Shown in pieces: positions 9,156 through 12,867 of a stretch of 12,867 bases of DNA; the stretch's first letter is position 1; each line of letters opens with the position of its first letter. The notes under the pieces are model-generated. The model had not been told where the DNA came from. It ran no database searches and saw nothing but the letters and a program-made list of their open reading frames with translations. The position numbers and the translations under genes were made by a program. This DNA comes from Schizochytrium sp. CCTCC M209059 (lineage: Eukaryota; Sar; Bigyra; Thraustochytrida; Thraustochytriidae), in contig KN805433.1 in NCBI GenBank assembly GCA_000818945.1, positions 159,047 through 171,913 of the forward strand. Direction: 5' to 3'.

Positions 9156-9773
9156 ATGTCAGATGAGCGACACGACGTCTCCGTCGAAGTCGCCACCGGG
9201 CAACTCGGATTGCACAGAGATACAATACGAAACTACGTTAATGACAATAGAGTCAGAAGCAATCGAACGAAAGGCGGCCACAGACGAGTATGTATCGAAG
9301 ACTTCGACATCTCCACAAACAATACTAGGCAAGCGGAAGTTGTGCGACGTCGACTATGTTACGCAAGAGTTAGTAGCAAAGCGCAGAAAGACGACCTTGC
9401 ACGACAAGTCGCTTGGTTCGAAGAGAACTTCCCCGATCACCAAGTCATCCAAGACATTGAGTCGGGCATCAACTTCAAAAGGCGCGGTCTTCGTTCCGTT
9501 TTGGAACTCGCAATGCGCGGAGAACGCGAAGAAGTTGTGGTTACTTACAGAGACCGTCTGTGTAGATTCGCATTCGACTTACTTGAGTGGATTATCACTT
9601 CCAGAGGCGGATCAATCCGAGTTGTCCATCCAAATTTACAAGAAGACGATGGAGGACCGAACGACGAGCTTGTCAAAGACCTCGTCTCGATCATCACTGT
9701 ATTCGGATGTCGCCTCCATGGTCAACGAAGCAGAGGACGCGGAAGAAAGCGACCTAAGGTCGATGAAAGTTAA
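9156..9773 (+). CDS. tnpA: IS607-family serine recombinase TnpA
   Basis: 205 residues, close to normal IS607 TnpA length. Residues about 10-45 form a MerR-like helix-turn-helix ending in the hallmark RTKGGHRR-type turn (NRTKGGHRR). The catalytic domain follows: YARVSSKAQKDDLARQ with nucleophile Ser73 and Arg71, SGINFKRRGL near 103-112, and DRLCRF with Asp133, Arg134 and Arg137. The ELVKDLVSIITVF and RLHGQRS helices close the domain. All expected active-site residues are present, so it could be active. The tail RGRGRKRPKV resembles a nuclear-localisation signal. Start chosen at 9156 because the helix-turn-helix follows at the usual distance; its initiation context is weak (T at -3, T at +4). 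It overlaps the conventional tnpB start by 11 bases. Confidence 0.93.
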   Translation: MSDERHDVSVEVATGQLGLHRDTIRNYVNDNRVRSNRTKGGHRRVCIEDFDISTNNTRQAEVVRRRLCYARVSSKAQKDDLARQVAWFEENFPDHQVIQDIESGINFKRRGLRSVLELAMRGEREEVVVTYRDRLCRFAFDLLEWIITSRGGSIRVVHPNLQEDDGGPNDELVKDLVSIITVFGCRLHGQRSRGRGRKRPKVDES

Positions 9774-10355
9774 ACTACGACCAACACTCCGTCAAAGAAA
9801 GATACTTATCAAGATTCATCACGCTTTACGTGCATTGTGGAATCTCGCACTTGAGCATGTCAACAAAAAGAAAGCTGGTACTCATTTTGCAGAGATGAAG
9901 AAATACTTTCTCGGACCGACTCGTAAAGCGTTAAACCGAGAAGTCGAAAGGGAGCGAAAGCTTGATGATGAGTTGGAAAGCATTCCACATCATATACGTG
10001 GTGACACATTGCGTCGTCTAGGAGCAGCGTCTAAAGCCGATTTTTCGAACAAAATGGCTGGAAATATCAAGGAGTTCAAAATGCGCTTCCAGTCAAGGCG
10101 CGACAAGCGTGGTTTTGGTGTTATTCCAATTCAACGTGGTGCCATATTCGCAAAGAAAAAGACACATGATAACGACTTTTTCTACATGCTCCCACGCACC
10201 AAGTTTTTTGTACCTGGAGACAAGGATTCTATGCCACTTGGACCATTGCGATACAAGCGCCAGGGATCGAAAAAGAGAAATCGAAAGCTCCCAGAGATCA
10301 AGAAAGACTGTAAAATCGTTTACGAAGAACCTGGTCGATGGTACATGATCATACG
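9156..10355 (+). mobile_element. IS607-type transposon, 3'-truncated
   Basis: Contains an IS607-family serine recombinase overlapping a TnpB-family gene in the usual bacterial order, placed in a eukaryotic setting. The codons are far less GC-rich than the flanking DNA, consistent with transfer. IS607 elements have no terminal inverted repeats (family knowledge), so the left end cannot be placed exactly; it may lie near 9085, where GC content falls. The right part is lost: tnpB ends abruptly at the 83-bp repeat starting at 10356, and no RuvC or zinc-ribbon coding sequence is found elsewhere in the window. Confidence 0.85.
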
Positions 10356-10389
10356 ATACCCTGCGGGGCTAGAAGGCCCCGCGATCTGA
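9763..10389 (+). pseudogene. tnpB: TnpB/Fanzor-family protein, N-terminal part only
   Basis: About 208 residues from the conventional start. The beginning (MKVKLRPTLRQRKILIKI, then ALWNLALEHVNKKK) is the classic TnpB N-terminus; FKMRFQSRRD and a strand ending in GRWYMIIR complete the RNA/DNA-recognition half. The coding sequence stops matching at 10355, exactly where the 83-bp repeat begins; the last ten residues (YPAGLEGPAI) are translated from that repeat. The RuvC catalytic acids and zinc finger are missing, so RNA-guided cleavage should be lost. Full-length relatives are usually about 350-500 residues or more. The frame is also open upstream across all of tnpA, allowing an in-frame extension from an ATG at 9163. 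Confidence 0.88.
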
Positions 10390-10438
10390 AGTGCGTTTTC
10401 AGTCTGAGCTACAGTGAACTAGTTAATTATTAGTTATA
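10356..10438 (-). repeat. 83-bp terminal repeat, right copy, inverted
   Basis: Reverse complement of the copy at 3858-3940 with three mismatches. The hairpin stem is at 10363-10369 with 10376-10382 around a six-base loop. One edge abuts truncated tnpB; the other reads into the end of the diverged X relative on the minus strand. It contains the 15-mer TCTGAAGTGCGTTTT at 10385-10399, repeated inverted at 11820-11849. Confidence 0.93.
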
Positions 10439-10668
10439 TTCAGTATCTTTCTCTGCAATTGAGGTCGCCATGGGGCCAATAAAACATGAACCGGAGAGCT
10501 GGTCGCATGGAAAGCATTCTTGTAGTAGAAGCGCACTCTGTAAGCCCATGCCACGAGCCGGGAGTTTGATAACAGTAGGTCCTCTGCAAAGGTAGTCTCG
10601 GGGAGCATGGGCCTAGGTCCAGGGTCCACCTTGAAAAAGCTTGTTACCGGAACATTTCCTTTGCCCAC
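10423..10668 (-). pseudogene. Diverged C-terminal relative of X, frameshifted
   Basis: The frame reads TSFFKVDPGPRP, LLLSNSRLVAWAYRV, then RFYYKNAFHATSS, which aligns with the left copy's GFYNKVD ... LAYKDMRFFYRNAFHKTG. After that the frame slips: the true counterpart of the left copy's end (MAEEYTTYN) is MATSIAEKDTEYN in a neighbouring phase, ending in TAA at the same point just inside the 83-bp repeat. An extra segment of about 20 bases before MATS accounts for the slip. It is probably a decayed copy whose upstream part continues, with stops, toward 11820. Confidence 0.55.
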
Positions 10669-10794
10669 GTCGGCGCATCACAGCTTGCAAACTTTTCTGG
10701 TAGCATGCAACTAGGTCTAGGACCCATCTCGGAAAAGCATGTTACTGACCACGGAACATCTCCTTTGCGCATGTCGGCGCTACACAGCTTGCAA
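10604..10794. repeat. Imperfect tandem duplication, two units of about 90 bp
   Basis: Units 10604-10690 and 10702-10794 share AGCATG...CTAGGTC, AAAGC.TGTTAC, CGGAACAT.TCCTTTGC and CACAGCTTGCAA. On the minus strand both translate to related peptides (GKGNVPV...GPRPMLPE and RKGDVPW...GPRPSCMLPE), in different phases. It appears to be an internal duplication inside the decayed X-related gene. Confidence 0.8.
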
Positions 10795-10989
10795 GCTTGC
10801 ACTTAGCCGCCAGCCATTCCTCTGCTAGGAACTACACACGCATCTTCCGAACGCAAACTAAGTGAGGGTTTTGCTTCCCTCAGCGCACCCGTCAGGGCCG
10901 AGTTCGATCAAATCGAACACTGGACTGCTCGAGTCGATAAGTTCTTCGATGCGCAGACACCACATGCATGGCAATGGTGAGTGTTTGGA

Positions 10990-11820
10990 TCAAGGGTGTA
11001 TGAAAGGAGCTTGTTTACGCAATCTGCAAAGACTTACATCGGATGGCGGCTGGATCCAGTTGCGGCGCCCCTGAGGCGATTCACTAGCTATGAAGGTTCG
11101 ACTCAAAAACTCTGTGGAATTGTCCATCGGAGCCGTCTCATTTTCATCTTGCGGGTTGACCGACTTGTTCATTGGAGCCTTGTTATTGTCGACTTGTGAA
11201 TTATTCGGCCTCTCTCTATTTGCCGACTGTAACAGAACATGACTCATTTGAGCCCGAGAATGGCAACGCTTTCTGCTCGAATGCCTGCCCCCGCAGCTTG
11301 CACACGGCCTCGATGGACAGCGGTCCTTTCGAGTACATTTCCGCTTGTCTGCCCCACACCAGCACGCACAGCTTTGTCCACTTGAATGACGCCGACCGCA
11401 AGAGGCACACGGGCATCCTTTTCGATACGTTTGCGATCCGTTACACTTACTACAAGGTCGACTTGGGCATTGATCGCGCCTGCACGAGTTCTCACTCTTG
11501 TTGCACCAGCAAGCCATTTTGTTGATCCGCGTTAGAGGTTTGCATGCGCAGTAAACGATCCATGTTGGCTCGTGGCCCCCGGCTCGGCTCGGCTGGTCCC
11601 GGAAAAAATGATAGACGACATGCGCAGTTGAACGGTCCATGTTGGCTTGCGCCCTCGGCTCGGCTCGGTTGGTCTCGGAACAAACGAAAGGCCCTAACGG
11701 CAGATAGGCGACGCGAACGTGCAAAAGACGCCGCAATTGCTCAAGTTTCTTGTCCAGCTTTGTATGACCAATACGGGCACAAACCACGAGCGCCACCCCC
11801 CCGACATAAAGATCGTGCAA
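10990..11820 (-). CDS. Cys-rich zinc-knuckle-like protein, possibly mobile-element encoded
   Basis: An open frame of 276 residues. Residues 104-186 (about 11511-11263) hold a Cys-rich tandem repeat: two copies of a CWC...C...CPSRPCxxC block, about 49 residues apart, each followed by CASCGRRHSSGQSC- or CASCGGRHSSRKRC-type knuckles (C-x2-C-x3-H-x5-C). This suggests zinc binding and is reminiscent of Gag-like knuckles, but no family is assigned. A Ser/Asn/Asp-rich linker with a repeated APM(N/D)(K/N)S motif follows. The first hundred residues lie in a tandem-duplicated, unlikely segment, so translation may really start at Met102 (11517). After the TGA at 10992-10990 the same frame stays coding-like (CLRIEELIDSSSPVFDLIEL) to a TAG near 10862, suggesting a stop-interrupted longer gene joined to the X-related tail. 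Confidence 0.4.
   Translation of the reverse strand: MHDLYVGGVALVVCARIGHTKLDKKLEQLRRLLHVRVAYLPLGPFVCSETNRAEPRAQANMDRSTAHVVYHFFRDQPSRAGGHEPTWIVYCACKPLTRINKMACWCNKSENSCRRDQCPSRPCSKCNGSQTYRKGCPCASCGRRHSSGQSCACWCGADKRKCTRKDRCPSRPCASCGGRHSSRKRCHSRAQMSHVLLQSANRERPNNSQVDNNKAPMNKSVNPQDENETAPMDNSTEFLSRTFIASESPQGRRNWIQPPSDVSLCRLRKQAPFIHP
11544..11690. repeat. Tandem duplication, unit about 76 bp
   Basis: Two imperfect copies start at 11544 and 11620 (ATGCGCAGT...), each with CCATGTTGGCT, then GGCTCGGCTCGG and GGTC.CGGAA. The offset varies between 76 and 78, so the copies are out of phase with each other in any reading frame. Confidence 0.85.
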
Positions 11821-11849
11821 AAACGCACTTCAGAAAAACGCACTTCAGA
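11820..11849 (+). repeat. Two tandem copies of a 15-mer shared with the 83-bp repeat
   Basis: AAAACGCACTTCAGA occurs twice back to back (11820-11834 and 11835-11849). The same 15-mer is present exactly, in inverted orientation, at 10385-10399 inside the right 83-bp repeat, and with two changes at 3897-3911 in the left one. The position, at the outer edge of the Cys-rich frame, is consistent with an opposite terminal repeat of a roughly 1.45-kb element. Confidence 0.8.
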
Positions 11850-12028
11850 AATGGTATCAAGGTGGATGAATGCTGGGACACATTCTCAGGCAGGAGATTG
11901 GACCATCTTTTCCGACACTCAGGCACGTGTGTTCAAGAACAGCTGTCTAGCGCTACGGAACTTTGCTTTCCGGCCGCACGCGGGCAAACGATCATGCGTA
12001 GGCTAAGCTAGCCAAGCCCGAATTCTCT

Positions 12029-12570
12029 GAGGCAAGAGTTGGAACGTCGCAGGTGAAATGCATGGAACCACGATTCGAGCCGCATGAGTCATGATTGGCC
12101 CCAAGACATTCTCAACGGCGAAAACAGAAGCCTCATTGTCGGTCCACTCGGCAGTGGCAGAACGAAGCTCATTTGTGATATGGCTCGTCGCCTTGCCGAG
12201 ACGAGGTCAGTCTTTGTTGACGATACATTGAACAAATTCAGCGGCAACATTGATGGAGCCGCGCCCGAAGCTGTAAGCCATGACTGCGACTCGGGACGAG
12301 TAAAAATCATGCCCTGACTGAATAGCCATAGTTATTGACAAAATCGGTCGCTTTCGCGAGATCGAGGCTGTCGCGACCACGCGCGAGTGTGCCGTGCGCC
12401 TCGTTGACTCCCATCGAGGACAAAGAATGACGCCACCACAGATGGTCGGCATGGACGACATAACGTCAATCTGTCACCCATGGGAAGTCTCATCTAAAAT
12501 CTTTACAGCGATCAGTGTGTTTAGTGAGGACAGACTACAGACTCACGGCAGTGAACATCTCCTAGCCTAG
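12029..12570 (+). pseudogene. Ycf45/SpoIIIAA-like (R3H-associated) ATPase, decayed
   Basis: Pieces in three phases follow the family order. A weak RVG match lies near 12035. From 12084 the frame reads SLIVGPLGSGRTKLICDMAR, then FVDDTLNKFSGNIDGAAPEA, like the family's GPPGVGKTTLLRDIAR and VDTSNEIAGDGDIPHPA. It ends at TGA (12315-12317). A neighbouring frame (12322-12570) gives IVIDKIGRFREIEAVATTRE then LVDSHRG, like [20 protein letters not shown] ... GTAHG. Walker A Lys is Arg and Walker B Glu is Lys, so ATP hydrolysis would fail even if joined; the stretch between pieces is also shorter than in the family. A GTAAG at 12273 invites an intron, but the obvious acceptors (12325, 12331) do not restore the frame. 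Family members occur in plastids, cyanobacteria, Firmicutes and plants. Confidence 0.6.
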
Positions 12571-12867
12571 CTGGCAAGCCTTTAAAAGGGCCCGTGCTCC
12601 TCACTAGCTCCACTGAACATCACTTATCCAAGTCTCGGACCTGGCGCCGAGTCAAAGCAGTCCCTTTTCTAGCAGACCCGAATCATCCGTAGCCAATCAG
12701 CGTTGACCGGAATCCATTTTACAGTCCATTCCTCAATAGCAGGGTATTGGCACATTCATTGGAAAGAAGTAGCGCTTCTCCAAGCTTTCGAGAATACGTA
12801 AAGCGGCAGGTTTGGCGCCTTAGTCTCGAATGCCTTACAGTGCCAGAATCAGGACCGCCACCGTCAG
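12571..12867. other. No recognised feature
   Basis: No open frame of note on either strand. TTTAAAAGGG at 12581-12590 is a loose TATA-like match that could belong to a gene beyond the window; nothing else stands out. Confidence 0.4.

Noticed and set aside
12084..12317. Short functional P-loop protein of 77 residues
   Set aside because: Too short for the family, Walker A Lys replaced by Arg, and the family's next motif continues in another frame.
12273..12331. Intron joining the two ATPase pieces (GTAAG donor, ATAG acceptors)
   Set aside because: Neither AG at 12325 nor at 12331 brings the downstream piece into frame, and both Walker motifs are altered, so decay is simpler.

Overview
The window looks like nuclear DNA from a unicellular eukaryote. 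It carries an intron-free gene for ALADIN (AAAS), a nuclear-pore WD40 protein specific to eukaryotes, and an intron-free gene for a probably myristoylated EF-hand protein. Both sit in GC-rich sequence full of di-, tri- and tetranucleotide tracts. A decayed relative of the Ycf45/SpoIIIAA ATPase family, known from plastids, cyanobacteria and plants, hints at an alga. Intron-poor red algae would fit, but this is inference and the species is not fixed by anything I can see.

Layout. 1-1444: simple-repeat-rich flank and the presumed 5' region of ALADIN, with a TATA-like site near 996. 1445-3307: ALADIN (+). 3308-3866: a 5'-truncated unknown coding segment (+), here called 'X', ending in an 83-bp terminal repeat with a perfect hairpin (3858-3940). 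3941-4504: AT-rich spacer. 4505-5743: EF-hand gene (-). 5744-9155: 3.4 kb of low-complexity sequence with no gene I can defend. 9156-10355: an IS607-type transposon, with an intact serine recombinase (tnpA) overlapping a tnpB (Fanzor/TnpB family) that is cut off just before its RuvC nuclease domain. 10356-10438: a second, inverted copy of the 83-bp repeat, abutting the tnpB break. 10423-11820 (-): a decayed relative of X and a Cys-rich, zinc-knuckle-like reading frame. 12029-12570: a frameshifted Ycf45/SpoIIIAA-like ATPase pseudogene. The rest is empty as far as I can tell.

How the parts relate. The two host genes are ordinary and unrelated. The accessory interest lies in (a) the IS607 element, whose tnpB frame stays open across the whole of tnpA from an ATG only 7 nt after the tnpA start and includes a nuclear-localisation-like basic stretch; and (b) the X family, whose non-coding terminus is about 96% identical between two copies although the adjoining coding sequence has diverged strongly. 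That pattern suggests the terminus is a functional cis-element, such as a transposon end or structured RNA end. A 15-bp piece of it recurs twice in tandem, inverted, 1.4 kb away, and may mark the far end of the right-hand element.
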